Below are positions 15,974 to 23,877 of a stretch of 64,000 nt of DNA, piece after piece. A program made the translations under genes and the position numbers. The notes beneath the pieces are model-generated. The model saw only the letters and a list, made by a program, of their open reading frames with translations, made no database searches and had not been told where the DNA came from. Position 1 is the first letter of the stretch, and the number at the start of each line of letters is the position of its first letter. Origin of the DNA: Frondihabitans sp. Leaf304 (lineage in GTDB: Bacteria > Actinomycetota > Actinomycetes > Actinomycetales > Microbacteriaceae); the NCBI RefSeq assembly GCF_001423105.1, contig NZ_LMNV01000002.1, positions 92,562 to 156,561 of the forward strand, given 5' to 3'.

Positions 15974-16858
15974 CTACGCGGGAACGCTCGCCGCTTCGAG
16001 GCGGCCGAACTCCTCGTCGCTCAGCTTGATCGACGCGGCTGTCGCCGAGTCCATGATCGACTGCGGACGCGACGACCCGGGGATCGGGATCACGACCTCC
16101 GACTTCTTCAGCTCCCACGCGAGGGTGAGCACCTGCGGGCTCACCCGGCGGGCGTTCGCGATCTCGGCGAACACAGCGTGGTTCTGACCGAGGTCGGCCG
16201 CGTTGGTGATGCCGCCGAGGGGGCTCCAGGGGAGGAACGCGACGCTCATCTCGTCGCAGAGCTCGAGCTCGGCCGTCGACGACAGGAACGCCGGCGAGAA
16301 CTGGTTCTGCACGCTGACCAGTCGACCGTCGAGGATGTCGTTCGCCTCGCGGATCTGGTCGACGTCGGCGTTCGAGATACCGGCCATCCGGATGACGCCC
16401 TCGTCGAGCAGTTCGACCAGTGCACCGATCGAGTCGGCGTAGGGCACCGAGGGGTCGGGTCGGTGGAACTGGTAGAGCCCGATCGACTCGACGCCGAGCC
16501 GCTTGGCCGAAGCCTTCGCGGCCTCCTTCAGGTGCTCGGGGCGGCCGTCTTGATCCCAGCCGCCGTCTTTGTTGTGGACGCGGGTGTGGCCGCCCTTGGT
16601 CGCGACGAGGATCTCGTCGGTGTTGCCGTGCCAGGCATTCAGGGCTTCGGCGATGAGGATCTCGTTGTGGCCCTCGTCGTCCAGCTTGCCCGACAGGCTG
16701 TAGGCGTCGGCGGTGTCGATGAACGTGATGCCGGCTTCGAGAGCGGCATGGATCGTGGCGATCGACCGCTTGCGCTCGGGGCGCCCCTCGATCGACATGG
16801 GCATGGCGCCCAGTCCGATGGCGCTGACGGTGACGTCTCCGATGGTGCGTGTCTTCAT
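15974..16858 (-). CDS. Aldo/keto reductase (second gene of operon)
   Basis: This 294-residue enzyme keeps the tetrad Asp48, Tyr53, Lys88 and His132 in an NADPH-binding TIM barrel. The C-terminal cofactor segment reads VVIPIPGSSRPQSIMDSATAA. Substrate unknown; relatives reduce small aldehydes, ketones or pyridoxal. It starts 46 bp after the stop of another aldo/keto reductase on the same strand, with AAAGAGAA as a modest ribosome site, so the two probably form an operon. Identity between the two is low, so this is not a recent duplication. Confidence 0.92.
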   Translation of the reverse strand: MKTRTIGDVTVSAIGLGAMPMSIEGRPERKRSIATIHAALEAGITFIDTADAYSLSGKLDDEGHNEILIAEALNAWHGNTDEILVATKGGHTRVHNKDGGWDQDGRPEHLKEAAKASAKRLGVESIGLYQFHRPDPSVPYADSIGALVELLDEGVIRMAGISNADVDQIREANDILDGRLVSVQNQFSPAFLSSTAELELCDEMSVAFLPWSPLGGITNAADLGQNHAVFAEIANARRVSPQVLTLAWELKKSEVVIPIPGSSRPQSIMDSATAASIKLSDEEFGRLEAASVPA

Positions 16859-16904
16859 GAGTTCTCTTTCGACGATGAAAAGAAGGGGTTGAGGATCCGG
16901 CTGG

Positions 16905-17876
16905 TCACCACGCGTAGTCCTCGGGAGCGGGCTGGTGGCCGGGGAAGATCGCGTCGAGCTTATCGAGGGCGTCCTGGTCGAGCTTGATGTCGACGGCGGC
17001 GACGGCCGAATCGAGCTGCGCCATGGTGCGCGGTCCGGTGATCGGGCCGGTGACTCCGGGCTGGTGCAGCAGCCAGGCGAGAGCGAGCTCGCCGGGCTCG
17101 TGGCCGAGCTCTTTCGCCAGGTTCTCGTACGATTCGAGCTGAGGGCGGTGGCTGTCGACGAACTCCTTCGATCGACCTTCGAGACGACGCTTTCCGCCGT
17201 CTTCCTTGCCGATGATGCCGCCGAGGATCCCGCCCTGCAGCGGCGACCACGGGATCACGCCGAGGCCGTAGTGGCGCGCCGCCGGGAGCACCTCGAGCTC
17301 GATGTCGCGGGCGACGAGGTTGTACAGGGACTGCTCGCTGACCAGCCCGAGGAAGTGCCTCGACTTCGCGGCCTCCTGCGCCTGGGCGATGTGCCAGCCG
17401 GCGAAGTTGCTCGACCCCGCGTAGAGGATCTTGCCCTGGGCGACGGCCACCTCGATGGCACCCCAGATCTCGTCCCAGGGGGTGTCACGGTCGACATGGT
17501 GGAACTGGTAGACGTCGATGTAGTCGGTCTGCAGTCGCTTCAGGCTCGCGTCGAGAGCGCGACGGATGTTGAGGGCGGAGAGTTTGCCGTCGTTCGGCCA
17601 ATCTCCCATGTCGCCGTAGAGCTTCGTGCCGAGCACCGTCTTCTCACGACGCCCACCGCCCTTGGCGAACCAGCGGCCGATGATCTGCTCGGTGATTCCC
17701 TCGCCCTTGGCCCAGCCGTAGACGTTGGCCGTGTCGAAGAAGTTGACGCCCTTGTCGTGGGCGGCATCCATGATCGCGTGGGAGTCGTCTTCGGTCGTCT
17801 GCGGGCCGAAGTTCATGGTGCCGAGAATGGTTCGGGAGACGGAGAGTCCCGTGCGTCCGAGATGTGTGTAGTCCAT
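16905..17876 (-). CDS. Aldo/keto reductase (first gene of operon)
   Basis: This 323-residue enzyme shows tetrad residues Asp48, Tyr53, Lys85 and His126 and the cofactor-binding end GVTGPITGPRTMAQLDSAV. The N-terminus MDYTHLGRTGLSVSRTILGTMNFGP is typical of the AKR11/YajO-like group. It should be a cytosolic NADPH-dependent reductase of unknown substrate. It precedes a second reductase gene on the same strand and is divergent from the PGPGW membrane protein gene, about 100 bp away. Confidence 0.92.
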   Translation of the reverse strand: MDYTHLGRTGLSVSRTILGTMNFGPQTTEDDSHAIMDAAHDKGVNFFDTANVYGWAKGEGITEQIIGRWFAKGGGRREKTVLGTKLYGDMGDWPNDGKLSALNIRRALDASLKRLQTDYIDVYQFHHVDRDTPWDEIWGAIEVAVAQGKILYAGSSNFAGWHIAQAQEAAKSRHFLGLVSEQSLYNLVARDIELEVLPAARHYGLGVIPWSPLQGGILGGIIGKEDGGKRRLEGRSKEFVDSHRPQLESYENLAKELGHEPGELALAWLLHQPGVTGPITGPRTMAQLDSAVAAVDIKLDQDALDKLDAIFPGHQPAPEDYAW

Positions 17877-17967
17877 ACCTCCTGCCTAGACCCTCGGGTC
17901 GGCGTTCGCCCGTCTCGCGCACAGGCGCTGTTCACCCGGCGTGCCGGTTGTTCCCACGCAGGATCGG

Positions 17968-17973
17968 TACGAT
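17968..17973 (+). promoter_or_regulatory. Possible -10 element, leaderless start of PGPGW gene
   Basis: TACGAT ends six bases before ATG 17980. No ribosome site is seen, which fits a leaderless transcript. The closest -35-like hexamer (TTGTTC, 17948-17953) is spaced only 14 bp away, so this is tentative. Confidence 0.35.
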
Positions 17974-17979
17974 CCCCGA

Positions 17980-18354
17980 ATGTCGATGCACGAGGAGAAC
18001 CACCCCGCGCACCACCACCGACTTCGCAACTCGAAGGTGGCGAAGCGGGGTCGCCTCTTTCGCGCGCGCCTCAACCTCTACCCGCGCCTTCGTCTCGCCT
18101 ACAAGATCCTCATCGGCGTGCTCGGGGTCACTGTCGTGATCATCGGGCTGATCCTGATCCCGCTTCCCGGCCCGGGCTGGCTCGTCGTCTTTCTCGGCCT
18201 GGCGTTGCTCGGCACCGAGTTTCCTGCCGCCCACCGGTTCAACATGTGGGTACAGCGCAAGGTCAAGGCGGTCATCGCCTCGTTCCAGGCCCGGCGTCGC
18301 CGTCGGGCGACCGAGCGAGCGCAGCGCTCTCGGCGGGCCACCGCGCAGCGCTAG
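17980..18354 (+). CDS. PGPGW-motif transmembrane protein (TIGR02611-like)
   Basis: This 124-residue protein has a basic N-terminus, then two hydrophobic helices joined by the diagnostic IPLPGPGWLVVFLGLALLG (about residues 66-84). A very basic Arg-rich tail ends the protein. This is the actinobacterial PGPGW family, of unknown function. The start at 17980 is preferred because TACGAT sits at leaderless spacing; an in-frame GTG at 17941 lacks support. Its stop overlaps the stop of the convergent gene within one CTAG. Confidence 0.82.
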   Translation: MSMHEENHPAHHHRLRNSKVAKRGRLFRARLNLYPRLRLAYKILIGVLGVTVVIIGLILIPLPGPGWLVVFLGLALLGTEFPAAHRFNMWVQRKVKAVIASFQARRRRRATERAQRSRRATAQR

Positions 18355-18905
18355 ACCTCAGCGGTTGCTTCGGTGCCCCACGTCGTGATCTCTCGGGGAA
18401 CGGCGAGTTCGTGGCCGCCGGCCTCGGCGAGCACTTCGACGGCCCGCACCCGGTCTGACACCACTCCGCCCGTCGACACCATCCACGATCCGACCAGCAC
18501 GCTGTCATCGACGGTCGAGTGCACGGCGACACCGGCGATGTCGAACACCCCGTAGGCGGGTTCCGCGAACGTGACGCGCAGCAGCGCCCCGTGCGCCACG
18601 GTGTCGCCCACCGCGGGTGGCGAGGTCGGCAGCGCCTCTTCTGCCGCTGCGCGCTCGGCCGAGTGGTACGTGCGCAGCAGCTGAAGGGTGCGCTGCGGCT
18701 TCTTGTTCGAGTCGAGCGGGTGGCTGCCGAGCGTCGAGCCGGCGAGCGACGTCGAGTACATGACCGAGCCCCGCACGGCGAACACGCCGTACCGCTCGGT
18801 CGAGAAGGTCGCGACGACGGCGTCGCCTTGCTCGAGCTCGGCGAGGAACGCCGTTAGAGCCTTGACGTTGCGCTTCGCCGGGGGAGTGAGGTCGTCGTCA
18901 GTCAC
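18351..18905 (-). CDS. Hypothetical protein, two-repeat beta-rich
   Basis: I do not recognise this 184-residue protein. It is acidic, without a signal or membrane segment. It has two similar beta-rich halves, around YGVFAVRGSVMYSTSLAGSTLG and YGVFDIAGVAVHSTVDDSVLVG, so it may be an internal duplication. Codon usage is typical of the genome, and it is convergent with the PGPGW gene: the two stop codons share the tetranucleotide CTAG at 18351-18354. Function unknown. Confidence 0.75.
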   Translation of the reverse strand: MTDDDLTPPAKRNVKALTAFLAELEQGDAVVATFSTERYGVFAVRGSVMYSTSLAGSTLGSHPLDSNKKPQRTLQLLRTYHSAERAAAEEALPTSPPAVGDTVAHGALLRVTFAEPAYGVFDIAGVAVHSTVDDSVLVGSWMVSTGGVVSDRVRAVEVLAEAGGHELAVPREITTWGTEATAEV

Positions 18906-19027
18906 GGAACGAGCCTAACGAGAGATCGGTGGGCCGCGCTGACGTCGGGCCGGATCCTCGGTGTTGGCGGACTCCCGGGCTGCGCGCCGACGGTTTCCAG
19001 CGACCGCCCGGTATTCTCTCGATACTC

Positions 19028-19960
19028 ATGTCTGACAGCCCCGCCGCCGCCACCCCGTACGAGGTTCTCGGCGTCGACGCGAGCAGCAGTCAAGACGACC
19101 TCCGCAAGGCCTACCGCCGCCTGGCCCGCGAGACGCATCCCGACCTCGGCGGCACCCCCGAGCGGTTCCGGCAGGTGCAGATCGCCTGGGAGCGCATCGG
19201 CACTCCCGAAGACCGGGCTCGCTACGACAGCGGCACCGCACGTCCGCGCTCGTCGGCGTCATCCGAGGGCTCCGGCCACACCTGGGCTCCGCGACCCCCG
19301 CGACCGCGCGCCGAGTCGAAGCCGCGTGCCCGCGCCTTCGGGCACCCGGGCGGCCAGGAGCGCGTGAGGTTTCTCGAGCTGATGCGCGAGTGGGTCGGGC
19401 GAGGAGAGCCGCTCGACGATCCGTACGACCCGGCGCTCGTGCGGTCGGCACCCTCAGAGATCCGCAGGATCCTGGCGAAGGCCGTTGCCGAAGAGACCAC
19501 CGCGACCGCTGTCGTCGACCTGGGCATCGCCTACACGATCTGGAGCAACGTCGCCTGCGGGCGCGAGCCCGAGCTCGACCACATCGTCCTCGCCCCCACG
19601 GGCCTCTATGCGATCAACTCCGAAGACTGGGGTTCGTCGGTGCGACTCGTCAAGGGGGAGATCGAGACGGCCAACCTGGTCGCGGGGGAGCAGCCGGTGC
19701 GAACCCTCACCCGCAGCGCGCGGGCGTTCGAGAAGTCGAGCCGGGTGCCCTTCACCGCGCAGCTGATCGTCGTGCCCGACGAGGCTCTCGACGACCCCAT
19801 CGAACCGGCGGGCAAGGGTCGGCGCAACTCGACGTTCCTCGTACGCCGGTCAGTGCTCCCGCACGTGCTCCGTGGTGCGCTCACCGGGGGCGAGAGCACC
19901 GACCGCGTCGACGTGTTCGAGCTGCGGGACCGACTCCAGCAGGCAGTGCGATTCGTCTGA
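19028..19960 (+). CDS. J-domain protein with C-terminal NERD-like domain
   Basis: Residues 9-70 of this 310-residue protein form a J domain (YEVLGVDASSSQDDLRKAYRRLARETHPDLGG) with the intact HPD motif that stimulates DnaK ATPase. A Pro/Arg-rich linker follows. The C-terminal part, about 170-310, contains LDHIVLAPTGLYAINSEDW, which resembles the start of NERD (nuclease-related) domains. The rest of a NERD active site is not obvious, so nuclease activity is uncertain. It is not near dnaK or grpE. The ATG at 19028 gives the natural J-domain start; the open frame upstream has no supporting signal. Confidence 0.8.
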   Translation: MSDSPAAATPYEVLGVDASSSQDDLRKAYRRLARETHPDLGGTPERFRQVQIAWERIGTPEDRARYDSGTARPRSSASSEGSGHTWAPRPPRPRAESKPRARAFGHPGGQERVRFLELMREWVGRGEPLDDPYDPALVRSAPSEIRRILAKAVAEETTATAVVDLGIAYTIWSNVACGREPELDHIVLAPTGLYAINSEDWGSSVRLVKGEIETANLVAGEQPVRTLTRSARAFEKSSRVPFTAQLIVVPDEALDDPIEPAGKGRRNSTFLVRRSVLPHVLRGALTGGESTDRVDVFELRDRLQQAVRFV

Positions 19961-20003
19961 TCCGCCTCTGGCGGCACGGCGATCGCGGTGCCATCATGAC
20001 CCT

Positions 20004-20420
20004 GTGATCACCACTGCGAGCGCGTACTCGGGGTTCAGCGTCCGAGACAGCGAAGAAGCCCGCGCTTTCTACGCGGATGTGATCGGGCTCGACGTGTCGA
20101 TCAACGCCATGGGAATCCTCGATATCGCGCTCCCCGGCGGAGCGCACGTCATCGCCTACCCCAAGGCCGACCATGTTCCGGCGGCGTTCACCGTGCTCAA
20201 CTTCGAGGTGGACGACATCGACCGGGCGGTCGACGAGCTCGCTGCCGCCGGGGTGACGATCGTCAACTACGGCGGGTACGCCGACGAGCGCGGCGTGATG
20301 CGAGGCAGGGCAGCCGGAATGGGGCCCGACATCGCCTGGTTCATCGACCCGAGCGGCAACGTCCTGTCCGTTCTCGCATCGGGTGTCGACTCCGGTCTGG
20401 CACCCGGCGACGACAGGTAG
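20004..20420 (+). CDS. VOC-superfamily (glyoxalase-like) protein
   Basis: This 138-residue protein has the paired beta-alpha-beta-beta-beta modules of vicinal-oxygen-chelate proteins: GFSVRDSEEARAFYADVIGLDV at the start and FEVDDIDRAVDELAAAGV in the second module. It ends with the usual AWFIDPSGNVLSVL. The first-strand His of many metal sites is not obvious, so it could bind a ligand and not act as an enzyme. The start is GTG at 20004, giving VITTASAYSGFSVRD. It lies 43 bp after the J-domain gene. Confidence 0.85.
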   Translation: MITTASAYSGFSVRDSEEARAFYADVIGLDVSINAMGILDIALPGGAHVIAYPKADHVPAAFTVLNFEVDDIDRAVDELAAAGVTIVNYGGYADERGVMRGRAAGMGPDIAWFIDPSGNVLSVLASGVDSGLAPGDDR

Positions 20421-20445
20421 CCTGGAGGCCGAACCAGGAGGATCC

Positions 20446-20853
20446 GTGCCAGACGCCGACGACGAGCTCGCCAGGAAGCCCGCCCGGCCCGTGACGTCGA
20501 TGACGCTGCGTGCCGAGAGGCTGCGCCGCCAGTTCGCGCAGGCGGCGGGGGCGAAGGTCGACGCGTCGGATCCTGGTCTGTCGGTCGCGCCGACTCCCCG
20601 CGATCCCGAGCTCACCAACGTCTTCGCCGTGATCGGGTTCGTCGCCGGGATCGTCGCGATCTTCCTCGACTTCTTTTTCGTGCCGACAGTCGTCGCGGCC
20701 GTGTTCTGCGTGCTCGCGCTCCGCCGTGCGCACGAGCTGGACGCCCGGGGCAAGGGGCCGTTCGGCCGTCGTCGCGCTCTCTGGGGTTTCGGCCTCGCCG
20801 GTTTCGGGGCGCTCGGCATCCTGTTTCAGCTGTTTGTCCGTCCGCTCTTCTGA
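20446..20853 (+). CDS. Small membrane protein (DUF4190-like layout)
   Basis: This 135-residue protein has a charged N-terminal half (about 1-55) and then three hydrophobic segments, from NVFAVIGFVAGIVAIFLDFFFVP to the C-terminus FGALGILFQLFVRPLF. A conserved-looking basic loop RRAHELDARGKGPFGRRR lies between them. The GTG start at 20446 has a strong ribosome site (AGGAGGA) directly upstream. It follows the VOC gene by 25 bp and may be co-transcribed with it. Function unknown. Confidence 0.78.
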   Translation: MPDADDELARKPARPVTSMTLRAERLRRQFAQAAGAKVDASDPGLSVAPTPRDPELTNVFAVIGFVAGIVAIFLDFFFVPTVVAAVFCVLALRRAHELDARGKGPFGRRRALWGFGLAGFGALGILFQLFVRPLF

Positions 20854-20916
20854 GACCACGGGAGCGGGAGGCTTCGGGCGGCGTCTGCCTCTCCCGGAAC
20901 GTGGCAAGCTCGTGTC

Positions 20917-21786
20917 GTGAGCATCCACGGACCCGCCGACGGTTGGGTCGTAGCGCCCGACGGCCGTAAATTTTGGGGCAAGGCCGGTGCGGCCGGTTTG
21001 CTGATCGTCGATGCGTCCGGTCGCGTTCTTCTTCAGCACCGCGTCGAATGGAGCCACTTCGGCGGCACCTGGGGTATCCCCGGCGGGGCGCGGGCGTTCG
21101 ACGAATCCGCTGTCGACGGTGCCCTGCGCGAGAGCGCCGAGGAGGCGAGCGTTCCGGCGTCGGCGCTTCGGCTTCTGTTCACCTCCGTGGTCGATCTGGG
21201 CTTCTGGTCGTACACGACGGTCGTGGCCGAGGCCGTCGTCCCGTTCGAGCCGGTCATCGGCGATGGCGAGAGCGAGGCGCTCGAGTGGGTGCCGATCGAC
21301 TCCGTCGACGCTCTGCCCCTCCACCCGGGCTTTGCGTCGTCGTGGGCTCGGCTTCGGCCCCTGCTCTCGTCGCGGCTGACGCTCGTCGTCGACGCCGCGA
21401 ACGTCGTCGGATCCACCCCCGACGGCTGGTGGAAGGATCGCGCCGGGGCCACGTCTCGCCTGATCGGGCGGCTGTCCGCGCTCACGTCTGACGGACTCCC
21501 TGCGGCTTCGGTGGCCGACGACGACTCGGTCGCCGTCCGCTGGCCGTCGGTCGTCGTCGTTGTCGAAGGGCAGGCGAAAGACCTCGAGGATCCGCCGGCC
21601 GACCCCGCTCTCCGCATCGTCCGGGCCGCCTCCGACGGCGATTCCGCCATCCTCGCCGAGGCCGCTCGTGCTGTCGGCTCGGCGCGCACCGTCGTCGTCA
21701 CCGCCGATCGCGGTCTCGCCGCGCGTGTCGAGGCCCTCGGTGCCAGCGTTTTGGGCCCCCGCGCCTTGCTAGACCTGCTGCCCTAG
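20917..21786 (+). CDS. NUDIX hydrolase fused to PIN/NYN-like domain
   Basis: Residues 20-150 of this 289-residue protein are a NUDIX domain. The box is nearly complete: Gly57, Glu63, Arg71-Glu72 and Glu75-Glu76, with the usual late Gly replaced by Ser78. From about 150 to 289 a second domain shows spaced acidic positions, Asp159 in VVDAANVVG, Asp240 and Asp242 in SDGDSAIL and Asp264 in TADRGL. That layout resembles PIN/NYN-type RNases. The NUDIX part should cleave a nucleoside-diphosphate-linked substrate; an RNA end-processing role would join both halves but is inference. The start is GTG at 20917. Confidence 0.82.
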   Translation: MSIHGPADGWVVAPDGRKFWGKAGAAGLLIVDASGRVLLQHRVEWSHFGGTWGIPGGARAFDESAVDGALRESAEEASVPASALRLLFTSVVDLGFWSYTTVVAEAVVPFEPVIGDGESEALEWVPIDSVDALPLHPGFASSWARLRPLLSSRLTLVVDAANVVGSTPDGWWKDRAGATSRLIGRLSALTSDGLPAASVADDDSVAVRWPSVVVVVEGQAKDLEDPPADPALRIVRAASDGDSAILAEAARAVGSARTVVVTADRGLAARVEALGASVLGPRALLDLLP

Positions 21787-21825
21787 CTGCGCCCCTAGGC
21801 CCGTGCCCGGCCCAACGTCGCTGAC

Positions 21826-21886
21826 GCACCCCCGCCTGGCCAGATCGACCCCGGCATTCGGGGGTTATCTGGCCATCCGGGGGTGC
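21826..21886. repeat. Three-tier palindrome with symmetric internal loops
   Basis: Three perfect stems nest around one centre: GCACCCCCG (21826-21834) with 21878-21886, GGCCAGAT (21838-21845) with 21867-21874, and CCCCG (21849-21853) with 21859-21863. The stems are separated by 3-base stretches on both sides. A small hairpin CCTCACG/CGTGAGG (21886-21901) follows directly. It lies 40 bp after the NUDIX gene and could end its transcript. Confidence 0.85.
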
Positions 21887-21932
21887 CTCACGCTCGTGAG
21901 GATGCGGGTTAGCCAGTTCCGGCACGCCTCCC

Positions 21933-21991
21933 GCGAGACTCCAGTAGTTGCGGGTCGTGCCGGCCCGCACCCACAACTACTGGAGTCTCGC
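21933..21991. repeat. Palindrome with 18-bp perfect arms
   Basis: GCGAGACTCCAGTAGTTG (21933-21950) is the exact reverse complement of 21974-21991. An inner GGGT/ACCC stem adds to the pairing. The arm resembles the arms of the palindromes flanking the DUF559 gene (CGAGA, three variable bases, then CAGTAGT). Confidence 0.9.
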
Positions 21992-22026
21992 CGTGGCCCG
22001 CGCCGCCGCTGCCTTCGAGCAACGCA

Positions 22027-22084
22027 GCGAGACTCCACGAATGGCCTATCGCGGCCGCACGCATGGGCACATTGGGGAGTCTCG
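22027..22084. repeat. Second GAGACTCC palindrome
   Basis: CGAGACTCC (22028-22036) pairs with GGAGTCTCG (22076-22084), and AATG (22040-22043) pairs with CATT (22070-22073). The outer arm is the same first ten bases as the palindrome at 21933. The centre includes a GCGGCCGC. Confidence 0.75.
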
Positions 22085-22134
22085 GGGTGCTGGCGCGAGC
22101 GGGAGCGGAGTTGCAACACCAACCGCGCACAGCA

Positions 22135-22168
22135 CGAGGCCGCCCTCCCGGCAGGGAGAGCGGCCTCG
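22135..22168. terminator. Terminator of the HtrA-type protease gene
   Basis: CGAGGCCGC (22135-22143) pairs with GCGGCCTCG (22160-22168), and CTCCC/GGGAG continues inside with one mismatch. It lies 15 bp past the reverse-strand stop at 22183. No T-run. Confidence 0.7.
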
Positions 22169-22182
22169 GAGCGACGCGGGGG

Positions 22183-23877
22183 TCAGGCGGCGGGGCCCTC
22201 ACCGAGCGTCACGGTGACGGTCTTGCTCGCGCCGTTGGCGTCGGTGTAGGTGACCTTCACCGAGTCGCCCGGGTTGTACGACTGGATGGTCGACGTGAGC
22301 GAATCGGCGTCGGTGACGGACTTGGAGTCGATCGCGGTGATCGTGTCTCCGGCGACCAGACCCGCCTTAGCGGCGGCGCTGCCCGAGACGGTGCCCGCGA
22401 TGGTGACACCCGAGCCGGTCGTGCCGGTGCCGCCGTCGGTGCCGGTGCCCGTCCCCGAACCGGTACCCGTCGACGAGATCTGCGCGCCCAGGAACGCCGG
22501 AAGCCCGATCTGGATCGTGCCGGACTCGTTGCCGTCGAGGATATTGCTGGCGATCGACAGCGCGCTCGAGATCGGGATCGCGTACCCGGTCGTGTCGGAG
22601 GTGCCCGACGACGCGGCCGTGATGATGCCGATGACGTCGCCGTCGGCGTTGCGCAGCGGCCCGCCGGAGTCGCCCGAGACCACGTCGGCGCTGACCTCGA
22701 TGAGGTTCTTCAACGACTCGGTGCCGGAGCCCGATTCGCTCTGCACGGTGATCGACTGGTCGGTGGCGAGCACGGTGCCCTTGGCCGTGACGAGGCTTCC
22801 TGTGCCCTCGGCGTTGCCGGTGGAGTGCACGGTGTCACCCGCGGAGACGGTGTCGTTCTCCCCGAACGAGACCGTCTGCAGCCCGCTGGCGTCTTCGAGC
22901 TTGAGCACGGCGACGTCGTTCGTGGCATCGGTGCCGACCACCTTGGCCGTGTACGTCTTGCCAGTCGAGACAACGGTCACCTGGATGCTGGTGGCACCCT
23001 GCACGACGTGGTTGTTGGTGAGGATCTCACCGTCGCTGGTCATGACCATGCCGGTGCCGGCCGACTTCGACGACTCGTTGTAGTCGAGCGTCGACACGAT
23101 GGTGACGACACCCTGCTTCTCGGTCGCGGAGGCGCTGGTGGCGTCGCTCGGGGTGGTGCCGGTTCCGCTCGAACCATCAGAACCAGAGGATCCGTCGGTC
23201 CCGTTGCCCTGGCCGAAGCCGTAGGCGCCGAAACCGCCCGAGGAGTCGCTGCCGCTCGAACCGGAGCCGCTCGAACCGCCCGGCAGCTGCAGGGTCTGGC
23301 TCTGACCGGCCGCATCGGCCGCCTTCTCGCCGGTCGAGTGACCGATGGCGTAGGCACCGCCGCCGGCGGCTCCGGCGATGATCACACCGGCTGCTGCGGC
23401 GCCGGCGATCGTCATCCAGCGCTTCGGGCGTCGCTTCGGGTTCTGGAACGCCGGGGGCACCGGTCCGGTGCCGTACGGCGACTGCGCGGCCGGGCCGTAC
23501 TGGCCGGGAGCCTGCGCGTACTGGCCCGACTGCGCGTACTGGCCGGCGGGGGAGCCGCCCTGGTTCTGCGTGGCGTAATTGTCGTGGCCCATCTCGGCCC
23601 ACTCGGATCCTGGTGTCGCTGACTGGGACGGGTGCGCCTCGCTGACGAAGTGAGCGGGCGTCGGTCCGGTGCGGTACGGAAGCGTGTGCGCCGTCGGAGC
23701 CTCGACGGACGGAGCCTCGACGGTCGGGGCGTCGTCGCCCGGCGTCGCTGCGAGGGGCTCGGTCGCCTGGTTCTGCTCGTTGGTTACGTTCTGGTCGTCG
23801 CCGGTGCCGTGGGATTCGGGGGTTCCAGGTGCACCGGGAGTGGTGTTGCCGCTGTCGTTCTTGCTGCTGTCGGTCAT
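22183..23877 (-). CDS. HtrA/DegP-type membrane-anchored serine protease with PDZ domain
   Basis: This 564-residue protein has a long Pro/Gln-rich cytoplasmic tail (about 1-165) and one membrane span (MTIAGAAAAGVIIAGAAGGG). A Gly/Ser linker leads to a trypsin-like domain with triad His290 (TNNHVV), Asp321 (NDVAVLKL) and Ser404 (SGDSGGPL). A PDZ domain follows near 475-560 (GLVAGDTITAIDSKSVTDADSL). It should degrade or process misfolded or envelope proteins outside the membrane, like mycobacterial PepD/HtrA. The ATG at 23877 is preceded by AGGAAG. It is divergent from garA with a 185-bp gap. Confidence 0.92.
   Translation of the reverse strand: MTDSSKNDSGNTTPGAPGTPESHGTGDDQNVTNEQNQATEPLAATPGDDAPTVEAPSVEAPTAHTLPYRTGPTPAHFVSEAHPSQSATPGSEWAEMGHDNYATQNQGGSPAGQYAQSGQYAQAPGQYGPAAQSPYGTGPVPPAFQNPKRRPKRWMTIAGAAAAGVIIAGAAGGGAYAIGHSTGEKAADAAGQSQTLQLPGGSSGSGSSGSDSSGGFGAYGFGQGNGTDGSSGSDGSSGTGTTPSDATSASATEKQGVVTIVSTLDYNESSKSAGTGMVMTSDGEILTNNHVVQGATSIQVTVVSTGKTYTAKVVGTDATNDVAVLKLEDASGLQTVSFGENDTVSAGDTVHSTGNAEGTGSLVTAKGTVLATDQSITVQSESGSGTESLKNLIEVSADVVSGDSGGPLRNADGDVIGIITAASSGTSDTTGYAIPISSALSIASNILDGNESGTIQIGLPAFLGAQISSTGTGSGTGTGTDGGTGTTGSGVTIAGTVSGSAAAKAGLVAGDTITAIDSKSVTDADSLTSTIQSYNPGDSVKVTYTDANGASKTVTVTLGEGPAA

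Larger units (their letters stand above)
21787..22182. other. Intergenic palindrome cluster
   Basis: This 396-bp gap holds no credible gene. It is largely made of inverted repeats: a three-tier hairpin (21826-21886), a 7-bp hairpin (21886-21901), an 18-bp-arm palindrome (21933-21991), a related one (22027-22084) and the terminator of the HtrA-type gene (22135-22168). Confidence 0.8.

Noticed and set aside
21826-22084. Palindromes considered as an integron, attachment site or insertion-sequence end
   Set aside because: No integrase, transposase or target duplication is visible, and the elements are self-contained hairpins.
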